From Hanleya hanleyi (lineage: Eukaryota > Mollusca > Polyplacophora > Lepidopleurida > Hanleyidae), in NCBI GenBank assembly GCA_036873755.1, contig JAVTVY010020324.1, forward strand, positions 1-64,000: a stretch of DNA of 64,000 bases, read 5' to 3'. A program made the position numbers and the translations under genes. Position 1 is the stretch's first letter; every line of letters starts with the position of its first letter. Under the pieces are notes generated by a model that was not told where the DNA came from, ran no database searches, and was given only the letters and a program-made list of their open reading frames with translations. Shown here one piece after another: positions 43,766 to 56,060 of this stretch.

Positions 43766-46342
43766 TCTGGCGTCAGATTATAAAATTAATTTGTAACGGT
43801 TGAGGACCAATTTACGCCTTTAAACCAGACTGTGAAAAATCTCGGTAAACACACGCGGGGTGGAAGTCAGCTATTTGTCCTCTCACTTCGCGTTCCCCAC
43901 CTTCCCTGTTTTCTTGGCCGGCTTTGCACAGGTTGAGTGTATGTAGAATTGTTTTACCGGGAGTCGGTCATCCTGATATTGGGCTATTCTGGTCGCGATA
44001 ATTCTGTATAAATCCTTTCACGGCTGGCAGGCTGTCGATTGTGTTAGACAGGTTTTTCTTTGTCTCGGCTGATAGGCTAGCTACGCGATAGTGAAATTTG
44101 ACAATATGATCACACCGGCCTGTGTGATATACATGTAGGGGCCGGTTAGCCGTTTTCCCCGTCTTTCGTTAGGAAACTAGTCATGTGTTCAGTTCAGCCA
44201 ATGCTATCAAATATTTTTTCTGGTATTTTGCCGGCTGAGCTCGCCAACATTTCGTATGCATTCAATAAACTTGGTGTCGCTGTATATACAGTACCCGTAT
44301 TATTAACCTGTGATAGGCGCGCTGTGTTATTAGAGTAAGGCCAATGCGGTATAATTTAGCACTGTCAACAGCATATATAGATCTGTGTGATGTGGCAATT
44401 AATCGTTTCGCCTCTTTGAGAGACTCGATATGCTCAATTCGGTCCGTGTTATTAAATATATTCCTGGTATTTAGCCAGTTGAACTAGTCAACATTTCTTG
44501 GGAATAGTGTATTTTACTCTATTCATTTATTGCATTTGGTGTCGTCGTATATACAGCATTATTGTTCTGTGATAAACGCGAAGTGTTATTAGTAGTGGCA
44601 TTTTGGCCGTTCGTGGTCAATAGATTGGTAACAACCGGATAAATTGACTCAGTGATATTGAATAATTTGAGCCTGGCAGAGTTATACAATTTTCAAATAT
44701 TTTTACTGGGTTATCATATAGAGCTTGTATATCGGGGAGAATCAAATTTTTATGGAAGTTTTTGTCCATTGTCACTCCAGGTGTTACTGTGTGGTGTTGT
44801 CTATGTGTTTCTGTACGATTGAATTGTATTGTTTCAGAGATTGATTTTTGTGTGAGATTTCTGCTATGTGTTAGTATTGATGGGTCTTTGGATTGGGATT
44901 GAAGATTTTGCCGACCTTTATGAGAAATCTGTAGTTGGAATGCAATTGTGCGTTGGAATACAATAGTAAATGCTCAGATTGTTCGCGGGTCAATGTGACT
45001 TTGTCTTTTGCTAACGTTTTCCCCATCCTGATAAAAGGGAAACCCGTTTTTTCTGTTTCAAGATATATATACATTTTTTTTAACAGTTTGTCGGCTGTCA
45101 ACTGGTCGGCTAAAAATCGCTCATCATGTCGATTTTCTGAATTAATACGGATATATATTGCCTACATTTTGGTTGTCCAATACATGATTCTGATTGCTCA
45201 GTTGATAGTTTGAGACATTGTCAGTCAGGCGAGCCACATTCATGGCGACACCATGGTGTTGTCACTGCGATATATTATAGTATTCATGCGGATGCCATGG
45301 TGTTGTCACCGCGACAAGTAATCAGACTTCCTTCAATCCTTTTGACTTGAGTTAATGATTTGTATATCCTGTCTGCTTTCTCCCTTCTCTTGGATCAGTT
45401 CAGGAAATTATGCTTTTGTTTGAAGTTTAATTGAATGGAAACTGGCCTATGTTCATCCTTGAGGGGTCTGAATGATAGACTGAAGGTTGTTCATGATGTT
45501 GAGCGATTGAGTTAAAATTTTGATGCAGTTTACCATCTCGAGACAGACTATTTCCTGTTTATATTTGAACTCGGAGTTATTAACTCCTCGATGTGGTCGA
45601 GTTTAAAATCTAGTTATATTCTGTGTTGTATTCCTCCAGGCACGGGAAACTGTGTTAATTTAAGATTTGTTTATGTTGAACACAGGTGGCCTGACTTTTC
45701 GGGCACAATTGATAATTTGATAATTGATTTTTCTTTCTCCACCAGAGCCACCCTGGGTTTCTTTAGTGCCCTATTCATGATTAGTCGTAAATTGAAATAG
45801 TGCAAGATTAACAGAGAAGTTGCAACAACGCGTTAACTGTGTGGTAACACGTGTTGCACTTGTTCTAGAGATGGGTATTGTTCTTTTTCTTTTTTCCTAA
45901 TGGATATGGCTGATTAGGCACAATTGATTTGGTTCATAAAAGTGTTTCGTCAGTTTGAACTCGAACCTGCACATGTTTAAATATTTGTTTTCATTCACTG
46001 AATGTGAGTAGTTCACACTGCATTTCATTTTTCGTGTCCAATTTGGTGTTCCCTAGGGGACATAACGAGGTACACGGTCTTTCTTCTGCTTTAATGAGTT
46101 TCTGGAGTGGAAACTCAGTGTGAGGAGTTGACACTGCTATTTAATTTTGGTGTAAAATTTGGTGTTTTGTAGTGGACATACCAATGTGGGCTGTCTTTCA
46201 TTTGCTTCAGTGAGTTTCTAGAAGAAAACTCACTGAAAGTCTTTGATATATTTGAATTTATTTGACTAGATTTTGATTGGGTATTCCTTATTTTTTTTGG
46301 ACTTGTTTGCATATACCGTATATCGTTCCACTTTTGTTTTAG
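43766..46342 (+). other. Long leader of the Gag-protease element
   Basis: About 2.6 kb without coding regions. Two degenerate copies of a roughly 240-bp segment (44,190-44,340 and 44,430-44,600) share GGTATTTNGCCNGNTGA and CTGTGATA phrases. The end, TTTTGTTTTAG at 46,332-46,342, looks like a splice acceptor just before conserved coding sequence, so the leader may contain an intron. Confidence 0.5.
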
Positions 46343-48567
46343 ATTTAGGGCCCATTGATGTGTCAGTGGCTACAGAGGAAGCACTGCAAAAGTTGAAAGG
46401 GGTGGGGAGTAGTCGAAGTGCACGTGTGGTAGCCTTGCAGGAAGAGGGTAGGTTGGTTAGTTTTAAGCATTTTATGCAGGCGACTCCGTTTAGTGCCGGG
46501 CATATAGCCGATCTAGTGCTAGAGGGGCAGATTATAGGTTTAGACTTGTCGGGAAGTCCGGAATACATTAATGCTTTAGTTGACCGTCGTTTTGAAGAAA
46601 TCATTGGATCATGGAAAGTTGAAATAACGGCTCAAGTAAATGCATTGGATGTAGAAATGGGCCAGTTGCATGACGATGTCAAGGCATACGAGCTTCAGTT
46701 AGACCAGTTGGATGAGAAAATAGTGGTACAATGTCAACAACTAGGTCGACAAGTGAACACTCAAATAGGTCAAGTTAATGGTAAGATGGAGCAAGTGGGT
46801 TTAGATATGAGGACTGTTGTTACATTGCTTAGTGCTCCAAGCAAGATTTCATTACATGTGACGTCTGGACAGACAACGGGGGACGCTGGTCAGGCGGATC
46901 CAACACATATTGTTCTGAATAATAGACCTGAACAATTGATTGAGGGTGGGGGAGAGACTGCAAATCAACTGAATGCAGCCCCTGTTCATCAAAATGAACC
47001 ACATGTTCAAGTAAATGCACCAGCTGCACTTCCCGACACCCCATGTCCAATAGATCTAAATGGAACAACAGGACTGGACGCTGGTCTGGCGTTTCCAGAT
47101 GACACTAGGGATGTAGATAATGTATTCAATCAGTTACCGCCCAGTGGCCACACTTCAGCTCCGAACTTCCAATGCCCAGTAAATCGGAATGGATTGTTTT
47201 TAGACAATGCTATGGTAGGGGGGCAATATCTCCAAGGGAATATAGATAATGGGAATCTGGCCGATGCGTCCGCTACTGATGCCGAGGGGGAGGTTGAGGC
47301 CTCTCCTAGTAAATGTAGCGAATGCTCCTCCAGATCGAGATCAACCAAACGACATGTGTCCCGAGAACACTACCGTAGCCAAAGTCCCCGGCTTCCCAAG
47401 ACTTTAGTGTTTTCAGGGACCAGAGGGGACTGGGTTCCATTTAGGGTTAAATTTAAGTTGGAAGCTGAAAGTAGACAGTGGAATAAAGACCAGTGTCTTA
47501 AGAAATTAACGGACTGTATTCATGGTGATGCCATGGTGTTTTACAGCTATCAATCGGAGGCTGTCAAAACCTCGTTTGATATGCTCATCAAAGCAATGGA
47601 ATGCCATTATAATAGTAGGGAACCTCCGCGTGTAGTTAGGCAGCGGTTGCAGGCGGAAGTGCAGGGTTCCGAGGATACCTTAGAGGAGTTTGCTTTTAGA
47701 TGCGCTAGGTTGGCAAGGAACGGGTATCCGAATGCACCGGAAGAGATTATTGAGTCAGTAGCGGTGGAACATTTTTTCAGGGGATGCAGGGAAATACAGG
47801 CTGTGAGATTTGCTATGGAAAATAGCCCCACAACAATCTCGGAAGCCTTGCGTTATGTGAACTCCTCACGATATAATCTGAGGGAGTTGGATTTTCAGAC
47901 GGTTACATGTAGAACTGTTAATGTTGATTCAGTGGGGGAGACTTTTCCTGATGCTTGTAAGGCAGAAGGGGAAGGGATAAATAAGAGGTCCCCTCGCCGT
48001 CGTTCATCGCGACCCTTCTGTCCACCACGACTCTGTTACTCGTGCCGTAAACCCGGTCATATAAGCCGTTTTTGTCCTGTTAGACGTGGTTTAGATGGGT
48101 GGGCTGAATTAGCAACTGCAAATGGTGGTGTGGGGTCGTCCACGGGGGACGAGGCAGGTGTTACTGAACTTACTGCAGCAGTCAGAGATGTTACTCTGTT
48201 TCGTTCCCAGGGGTGGGCGATGTCCATTCCAGTTAACGTTGGGTCTGTGCCGATAGCTGCTGTGGTAGACACAGCCGCCCAAGTCACCGTCATGAGTGAA
48301 CATCTATTTGCTAGGTTGGGTCTTCAGGAGTTGTCGTCTTCGCCTATTCGGTTGACTGGTGCATTTCGAGGAATGACCAGTATGGGAATGCTAGTTCGGC
48401 AGGTCCCATTGTCCATCTCCGATTTTCACTGTACTGGAAATATAGTGGTGGCACCCTTGGTTGACGACCTGTTGCTAGGCTTCGATTTCCTATCAGCCTA
48501 TGGATGTGTTGTAGATTTTAGGGATAAAGCCTTGGTTATTGGAGACACCAAGGTTTTTGCAGTTTGA
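46273..48567 (+). CDS. Gag-protease polyprotein with N-terminal helix-hairpin-helix
   Basis: Intact, up to 764 residues; the true start may be a spliced exon joining at about 46,343 (residue 24). A ComEA-like helix-hairpin-helix (ATEEALQKLKGVGSSRSARV, residues 33-52, then VVALQEEG) comes first. A coiled coil follows (about 115-180), an acidic low-complexity linker, and a retrotransposon-gag domain (about 375-540: FSGTRGDWVPFRVKFKLEAE, LEEFAFRCARLA). Then come a CCHC knuckle (CYSCRKPGHISRFC, about 588-601) and a retropepsin-like domain with VVDTAAQVTV (about 664) and LLLGFDFL (about 735). It would form particles around element RNA. DTAA in place of DTG/DSG at the catalytic site is unusual. Confidence 0.82.
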   Translation: MIGYSLFFLDLFAYTVYRSTFVLDLGPIDVSVATEEALQKLKGVGSSRSARVVALQEEGRLVSFKHFMQATPFSAGHIADLVLEGQIIGLDLSGSPEYINALVDRRFEEIIGSWKVEITAQVNALDVEMGQLHDDVKAYELQLDQLDEKIVVQCQQLGRQVNTQIGQVNGKMEQVGLDMRTVVTLLSAPSKISLHVTSGQTTGDAGQADPTHIVLNNRPEQLIEGGGETANQLNAAPVHQNEPHVQVNAPAALPDTPCPIDLNGTTGLDAGLAFPDDTRDVDNVFNQLPPSGHTSAPNFQCPVNRNGLFLDNAMVGGQYLQGNIDNGNLADASATDAEGEVEASPSKCSECSSRSRSTKRHVSREHYRSQSPRLPKTLVFSGTRGDWVPFRVKFKLEAESRQWNKDQCLKKLTDCIHGDAMVFYSYQSEAVKTSFDMLIKAMECHYNSREPPRVVRQRLQAEVQGSEDTLEEFAFRCARLARNGYPNAPEEIIESVAVEHFFRGCREIQAVRFAMENSPTTISEALRYVNSSRYNLRELDFQTVTCRTVNVDSVGETFPDACKAEGEGINKRSPRRRSSRPFCPPRLCYSCRKPGHISRFCPVRRGLDGWAELATANGGVGSSTGDEAGVTELTAAVRDVTLFRSQGWAMSIPVNVGSVPIAAVVDTAAQVTVMSEHLFARLGLQELSSSPIRLTGAFRGMTSMGMLVRQVPLSISDFHCTGNIVVAPLVDDLLLGFDFLSAYGCVVDFRDKALVIGDTKVFAV

Positions 48568-50387
48568 ATTTTTATGGAATGGTGACTTGTCCAATGTGGG
48601 CTCCATTTCGCTGATAAATGGTGAAGTTAGCTGATGGGCCAATGGTGAGGCATTTTGTGTATGCGTCTGAAGCGATGTAGTATAGTGTCAGCTTGGTGGA
48701 GATATATGGTTGTGTACCACCACGTGTATGCAGTGATGGATATATTGTATTTGGTTTTGATTTTCTATGTGAAATTATCCTATTTGGGGGTTGATTTGGT
48801 TTTGTTGTACAGGATGTTTTTTGAGGCATTGTGGAATTGAGGACAAAAAAAATATATAAAATTCTAGACCCAAACCGTTGTTAATGTGTTGTGTAATGTA
48901 ATGTGTATTTTGGAACTATTGTTCTATAATTATGGTGTGTGTTGGAGAACTCTGGTGTGTAGTCGGAAGTTGGATGTTGTTTGGAAATTGTGATGCGTGT
49001 TGCGGCGTTATACATGTAGTGTGTTATGGGAGCATTTCGTGCGTTATGGTGAACTAGGTGTGTTTAAGTAATCTTTGTGAGGGAACCGGGTGCTGGACGC
49101 CTGGGTTCGATGGTTGCTGTGTGATTAGAGAATTTCTGTATGTGAAGATTCTGTGTGGTAGATATACGCGTCATTCACGTTTTTATGTGACTTTTGTTGA
49201 GATTGTATAACTGTGTGTTCTTTGTGGGGTTTTCTGTGTGTGTTAAGCTATGTGACACGTTTATGTGATGAAGTTAATATATGGAGTGACATGGAGAAGA
49301 TATGGTACGATAATAGGTAGTGTGGTTAGCCATGTCGGAGGCTTGGGGTTAAAGGAGAAGAGTACCGGTCCTTCTCTCCCCCCATGTCTTCGCCATGGAG
49401 CCATGGTGAGAGTTGTCTATCCGGCATCTTGCTCTGTGTGTTATGATTTATTGTGAATCCGGTGGGGCTGGATAGCTACCACTCGGGGAGTGAATATATA
49501 CGTCATTATTCGATTCTAGTCTCAACCCTGTTTTAGTTATCAGCTCAACGATTTTGTGAGTGTGAGCTTGATATCTGTGGAGGTGTAGCAATTATGGTTA
49601 TGTGTTTCCTCTGCAAACATTCTCTCTGGTGGGTAGCCGTTTGCGAGAGCGTATGTACATTGGGATCAGTGGCGTGTAGTGCGCGCACACGTTTCTGACT
49701 CTTCGTGCGTACGCCCTGGAAGGGCCCTTCCACTCGAAATTGTTGGCTGTTGACGAAGGCGAGCCTTGAAATTATTAGGGAAGGGAGAATGGGGAGTTCA
49801 ATATATAGTCTGGACAGCCAGTAGTTTAGAGGCTTGTTCCAATAGTGGATTTTATGACGGGCTGGTGATTATTGCGGCCATGTAGCTGGTAGGCTGGCCT
49901 GCCAATTGATAGTCTAGATACCAGTCCTGGTTTGGATAATGTTCTCGTATTTATTGCGGCCATGTAGCTGGTAGGCTGGCCTGCAGAGTATATTTTTTAA
50001 GAATTAAAGTGAGCAGTCCCATGCGGCCGATTGTATATATTTGGGCCGTAAAGCTGGTAGGCTGGCCCGCCGATTATATTTTTGAGAAATAAAGTGATCA
50101 GTCCCATGAGACTGACCATTTGAACGAGATTTTTAGTGGGTTTGGGTGTAGTTATAAAACTGCACTAGTGGGAGGGTTTACCATTTTATTGAAGTTGGGT
50201 ATTTTTAGAGAGTACTTTTGTACACTGCATGTTACGGATTTTGAGACATGTGATATAACATGGAGAATTCACGTCTTTGTCTCGCGTTTTAGTAATTATT
50301 GGCAGCGCTAGAACAGCGGTTGCTTGCGACAGGAAGGGTTCTAGCTAGGCGAAGTAGGACTCTCGCCAAAAAGAAAACGGGGAGGGG
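48568..50387 (+). other. 3' untranslated region of the Gag-protease element
   Basis: No pol-like frame. TG-rich tracts lie at 48,870-49,260. Three copies of GGCCATGTAGCTGGTAGGCTGG-like sequence are spaced about 85 bp apart at 49,875, 49,961 and 50,046, each able to fold. The polypurine tract is at 50,368-50,387. Confidence 0.6.
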
Positions 50388-50672
50388 TGTTGTAGAGATA
50401 GCTGTATACGCTCGTTATAATGTTAATCCCCGGTATAGTGAAATAAATCGTACATGCCAGGAGATTGCATCCGGGATATTTCTTCAGAACCCGCTCAAAC
50501 CAGTTTTGGCCCGAAGCTTGAACTTGCATGCTCTGAGATCGTCAGATAGGGATTGAGACTGATAGAGATAGAACGTGTTTTCGGGTGGTCGGATGGGAAG
50601 ATTTTAATGGGGGATGTTTTAGCTCTATATCGTGCTGAGTGTTGCTAGGCGGGGCACACCTATTCTACGACA
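50388..50672 (+). repeat. 3' LTR of the Gag-protease element
   Basis: 285 bp, same termini as the 5' LTR; preceded by AAAAAGAAAACGGGGAGGGG. Confidence 0.88.
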
Positions 50673-50676
50673 ACAA

Positions 50677-53600
50677 CATACAATTAATAATACTATCAAA
50701 TAATTATGTATGTTCCTTGTCGACATCAATATAATACAGACAATATTATGACTGAATCAGGGTAACAGATATACAAGGGTATATATGTCTACACTAAACT
50801 GAAGGAGATCCATGATGCGTATTATATTATGTTGTAAAACTTCACTTGCTAATCTCGATTATGTTGCTTATTGTGAAAATAAATGAAATTATGAAAATAA
50901 ATTTAGTATGATTGCCCATTACGCTCAAATTAGAAATATCAGCAGCTAAAGTTAAGCCAATCATAGCAATATATAACACCATGGTATTGTTGTAATATCA
51001 CCCAGGTATTGATCTTTGGTTAAGAATGTAATGAGATACATATACCTGTTTTTTGTGTTATTCTGTATGCAGTTCATTCTGTATGTATTTTATACATGTA
51101 CATATACCAGAAGTGGAATTGAAATTTGACTAAAATAGTCAAAATATGTTCGATTTTTAGCTCTACTCAGGAAATGAAGTCTTTGTTTCTAGAAGCTAAA
51201 TCATTTCAGACACATTCAAGTCCTCGCCTGGTCAAGGGAGATAATTTTGTAAAAAAAAAACAAAAAAAAAAAAACAGGTATAGATCCACACTGGCGCAGA
51301 CCAGAAAGTTTTATGACCTTTGATGATATTTGTGGAACATGCTGCAGGACTTCAACTTTCATGAATCTGATATTATCCACACAATCCCATTCTACATGAT
51401 ATTTTTGCCATAGCACCGATAAACTAGATCCCTTCATTTATGTGGTCTAGATCCAGGAGCTATTGGGGGCTGCAGGTTTTGTAAAAGTTAGATCCAATTA
51501 TTCTGAGATAAGGAATGAAGTCCGGCATGGTTGTTTTAAGTTAAAACTGGGCATCCTTGAAAATGTCTGACCGACTGACACATGTATCACTCTGCCGGTC
51601 ATCATTACATGCGTAATGTTTATCACAAGAGAGAATATGTATACTGTGTTTGAGGAATATTTCTGCCTCCCCAATGGAAGGCGAAATTTCAATGAACGGT
51701 CTGTGTTGTCAGTGTGTCTGATGTCCCCCTTGCAAAGACAAGAAAATTTTCTATGTAATTTATTATTTATTGATGTATTTATTGATTTTCTTTTTGTCTA
51801 ATTGTCTTCTGTTCAAGCCATTTGGCATTGGTAAAACCTGAAATGTATTTCATCTAGTGATACTGTCTGTTTGGTTCCAGATCACGGGGCTGAACAAAGT
51901 ATGTGAAATGTGATCGTATGGCAAATAAATGCCCAGTGGTATGTCCAGGGCTTAAAACTACAAAACAAAATTGAGAAAGGTTCCATCCATGCTATCAGTC
52001 AAAAATCTCAATAATGTAGGCCTACATGTGGAATGTAGACACTCCTTTGTTTCAGCTACAATTCAGAATAAGTTTTCAGAATATTATCAGGGCTTAACAA
52101 GCAAATTATTCTTCATCAACAAGTATCACAGCACACAATGTGGATGTCACTAAACTGTTAGGATGAATGAAAAGAAAAGCATATGTATATTATTTATCAG
52201 CCTTATTAAATAAGTTTACAGACTCACGCAGGTAGATCAATTTGGTGCTTCTGCAAAATCAAACCATTATTCAACTGCCAAATGCCAAGATAAAGCGCCC
52301 CCCCCCCGGAAATATAATTTATCAGCAAAATTTAGAATAACTGTTTTTGAACAACCAGGCTGGTGGATATCATCAACTGAAAGAAAACGACAGGGTTCCC
52401 ACACCTTGGGGATTTCAAAATTTCAGACCTTTTCCATACCTTTTTCAAGACCTATCAAGTCTTTTTCCAGACTCAATGGACGCTTCAAATCAGCTATTAC
52501 ATTATACATTGCCAGGAAGAATTTTGAGACCGTTAGGTGATATGGATCAAAACTAGTCAAGCTCAAGATGAACAATCAACTCTTTTATTATGATGATGAT
52601 GTACATTGAGATCACTGCACCAACTTACAACTCAAAAATCAAAGCAGGTTCCAAATTGACAGAATGTTTCAAAAGCACAGAATGGTGAACTTTTTTATTT
52701 GAAAATAAATTCACGTTTTCTTTCATTCTACGAAACAGAAATTAAAAGAATCAGGTTTATTGCTCTTTTTTGTCATACAGACTCATTAAAGCCAGAATGA
52801 AAAAAAACAAAGACAAAAAAAAAACGAAGACAAAAAAAAGACCCAAAAGAAATTAAATGAAATGGCTGAAAAGTGTTCTAGTTCTGCAAAATCTTGATTG
52901 GATTGGAGAATCCCTCAAATTAATTTCAGAATAATTGTTCATCTTTATATCGTTTGAACAAGTTAAAAAAAATATTAGAACTGATAAGACAACAAAGCTA
53001 GAAAAAAAAATACCAAGGGAGACAACTTTTGTACAAGTGCTCTACAAGTATTGAGCGGAGTTATCCCCCTTCAAAACGTTGCCCGTGGAAACCGTAAAAC
53101 ACGCAATTTGCGTGCTGCTTGGAGGAGATATTTTGTGTCAATGATCATTACCAATAAAGATTACAATTATCAACACCAGTTTTATCAGACTGTAGTAACT
53201 TACAAAGTGAATGACAGGTACACGATTCACACAAACGGACGAACCCACGAGGAGATGAATGGGTGTGAATGGACTGGTGCCGCAAGACGGTACATCTTCG
53301 GGAAATTTATGACCTATTCCAAGGTTCTTAGCGTGACATGTACATGATCAGGTCAGGGCATTTGCAGCATTTCTGTTCTTCATTCAATACATAGTACTGT
53401 TCATACGCCCGATGATATGTACTTTTGTTGCTAACATTATGCAAGTTTTGTTGTTAAAAAAATAAAACTGAACGTACTTGTAGGCCTACTCGTTTGAAGC
53501 AGCAGACATTATAAATTTAGTTGACCTAGATTCTGCATTGAAAACAATGAATTACGTCAATTATACAGTATTTTCGCCTGCATGTTGTCTGATCGTACTA

Positions 53601-55720
53601 TTCTTGTTTATCTGATGATGCTGAACAATAATGATCTTGTGAACTTTGGGATAGGCCTAGGTCATAAATTTTCTGAAGATGTACCATTTTGCTCTGGTTT
53701 CGAGATTGAGGTGGAACCCGACTACAGAAGCAAGGCCCACTGCAATGCATTGCAATGGGGAACCCCGTTATTTCAATTGTGTCCAAAGAAAAGATTCAAG
53801 ATTTCGTCGGGAACCATGACGATCCCTATTGGAAATACTGTGAGTCGTGGGTTCCCCATATGACAATTATTTGGCGGGAGATTTCACGTTGCGCTCCTAG
53901 ACCTCCGTCTGATCGACGGAGGTAAAAAGCATCCCGTATTCCAAAACAATGTCAGTGAAGCTGAATAGGTTCGGTCGTGTGTTTTCGATCGTATGTGCTT
54001 TACACTCTTCGGTTTTGATTTTAGACTACACAGACTCGAATATAAATACCAACTGCATTTATTAATCTGTGTATATCCAACGAAATTGTGGCGTTTAGCC
54101 GAGAAAAAATCAAACAATTAATTGCTTCAATTTTGTTTTTGTTTCGCATGCCTTTTATTAGGGTAAAAGATATGAAACCATGACACCTTTAATCCAATAA
54201 TAATATTTAATATATCAGACATGAACGCCGCAAGATATGATAATATTGAAAGCATGTGATTAGTTTCACTTTGAGGTGTATTTCAGAGAATAAAACTTTG
54301 GTACTTAAATTTATTAAAAAACCCGATTTTAAACGTACACTGACGCTATTATGCCTTTCGACCGCAATATTTTTATACAGCTTGGGTGGTTTCTCTAAAC
54401 GAAGCACCGCTTTTCGGACAGAATGAATATATTATCTTTTCATTTCACAAACTCAACAGCAGGTAATCCCTATTTTCTTACTCTACTCAATAACGTCAAT
54501 AACGTCGCATGGAGTAATTTCAAATTGCTTGTAAAACCGAATTACACGGGAGCTGACATAGCAATGATGAACGTCAGCAAAGCGCGCGATCCTGATGAAA
54601 ATAATGAACAGCGTATAGTAATTCACATGTGAAGGTTAGTGGACCCTTGTGCGAGAGGGGGAATCTATGCGTTAGCCTTCTTAACCCTACCATTCCTGGG
54701 GGTGGGGGAGGGGGTCAAAATGGCCTACCATATCAAACTTTCTTCGCTATCTCCGGAACGACAAAAAATTGAGAGCTGACACTCAGTGACTTTATAGTTT
54801 ATCGTATTGGGGCCGTTTTGAGCCTATTAGCGCAATCCTCGGAGTACAGGATCATGGGTAAATTCAAGATGGCGGCCACGTGATGTTTTAATCATTTTTC
54901 TTTTGCGGGGAATGTGCATAAATAGAAAAATTCAAAAAATCTGACAGAAAAATCGACCCAAAAATGCCGTTTTTGAAGATGACGTCATTGTGACGTGATC
55001 AAAGCGGTGATCTTGGATTTTGTTTTACATTTTCTGGCAGAGCTTGACCCAAGGGTATACAGTGTGGTAAGTTTCAACCCCCTAGCTCAAGGGATAAGAC
55101 AAATAATTAGGGGGGCCATTTTGCCCCCCCCCTCCCCTTCAAGGCCTGGGCAGGCCCCCAAAGGCCCAGTCCAGATAGGGTTAAGTTGAAAATGCTAACC
55201 GTGAGAAAGAGAAGGTTTAGGGGATTAAAGGTGGATTATATTCGAACAAATGGCTGGGCGATGTTCCGTGATGATCGCGAACAAAGTCACGTCAGTGCAG
55301 CCAGCGGAGACAAAAGTATTTCAAAGCCCTGGTTCACAGTGTAATATCGCATTGCGATCAACCAAATTAAATACTGGTACTTATATATAATAGGGAGTTC
55401 GACATGGGTGGATGGGTGAATAGGGTTTAACGTCGCTTTCAACATTTTTTCAGCTATATCACGACGGGGAATGGAAGGGAGGAGAGGGGGAGGGGCGGAG
55501 TTCGACATGGATGTTGGTTGAAAGCTACATTCTAAGTTTAGTGATGAAAAAAAAAAATTACGGAAATCCGGCCCGTTGGAGAAAGCATTCCAGATAATTT
55601 TTTTCCATGAAGTCACGTGATCACTAGAACGGTACATTTGGTGATAGAGAAACAGCCAACAAATAATTTTGATTTAACCTTGATCTGGAGTCATAATTTG
55701 ATAACAATCCATCACTGATG
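50677..55720. other. Host-like sequence without recognised genes
   Basis: AT-rich with A-runs near 51,250 and 52,800. Short open frames (53,051-53,347; 53,582-53,863; 54,423-54,632) have no recognised domain. A YY1-like CAAGATGGCGGC lies near 54,869. C-rich tract near 55,120. Confidence 0.5.
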
Positions 55721-55778
55721 TAACGTGATTAGCTGAGTTATACATATATTGATATTGCATCAAAACAACATTTCTTAC

Positions 55779-56060
55779 CATCGGACCAAATCCAGTTCCC
55801 ATCATGTGTTGTAGCTCCTATCCAATTATTGAGATTGTGAGATGATTGGGTCAAATGTTCGATGAATTGGTTGAGTTCATCACTGGTAATTCTGGCCAAC
55901 TGACCACCGGTCTTCAAGCACGCTTCCACGGCACCATCCCACGAGCGATAGAACGATGCTGAGGAGTAGCACTTGTTTCCATAAGTCAATGACTCATCGA
56001 ACATCACATACTTTGTTATCCAATCAGGGCATCTGTAAGCATTCGTATTTATCTCCATGC
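55779..56060 (-). CDS. C-type lectin-like domain exon (host gene fragment)
   Basis: The minus strand has an acceptor TTATTCACAG before 56,060 and a donor GTAAGA after 55,779, giving a 282-bp exon (94 codons). It encodes CPDWI, YGNKCYSSA, WDGAVEACLKTGGQLARI, a long helix, NNWIGATTHDGNWIWSDG: the first two thirds of a C-type lectin fold with its conserved Cys, Ala-x-C and WIG/WxW motifs. The C-terminal part, with the last cysteines and any WND calcium motif, would be in the next exon, not found in this window downstream (toward lower coordinates). Likely a secreted or membrane lectin; sugar specificity unknown. Confidence 0.78.

Larger units (their letters stand above)
43481..50672 (+). mobile_element. 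Gag-protease-only LTR retrotransposon, about 7.2 kb
   Basis: Two 285-bp LTRs (43,481-43,765 and 50,388-50,672) starting TGTTGTAGAG and ending CTACGACA, with five differences counted by eye. ACAA (43,477-43,480 and 50,673-50,676) is the target duplication. A purine tract precedes the 3' LTR. One long ORF encodes Gag and protease; no RT, RNase H or integrase motif is seen. It must move with help from another element. Low LTR divergence suggests a young insertion. Confidence 0.88.

Noticed and set aside
53051..53347. 98-residue ORF as a host exon
   Set aside because: No recognised domain, no convincing flanking splice sites, and no repeat copy to support it.
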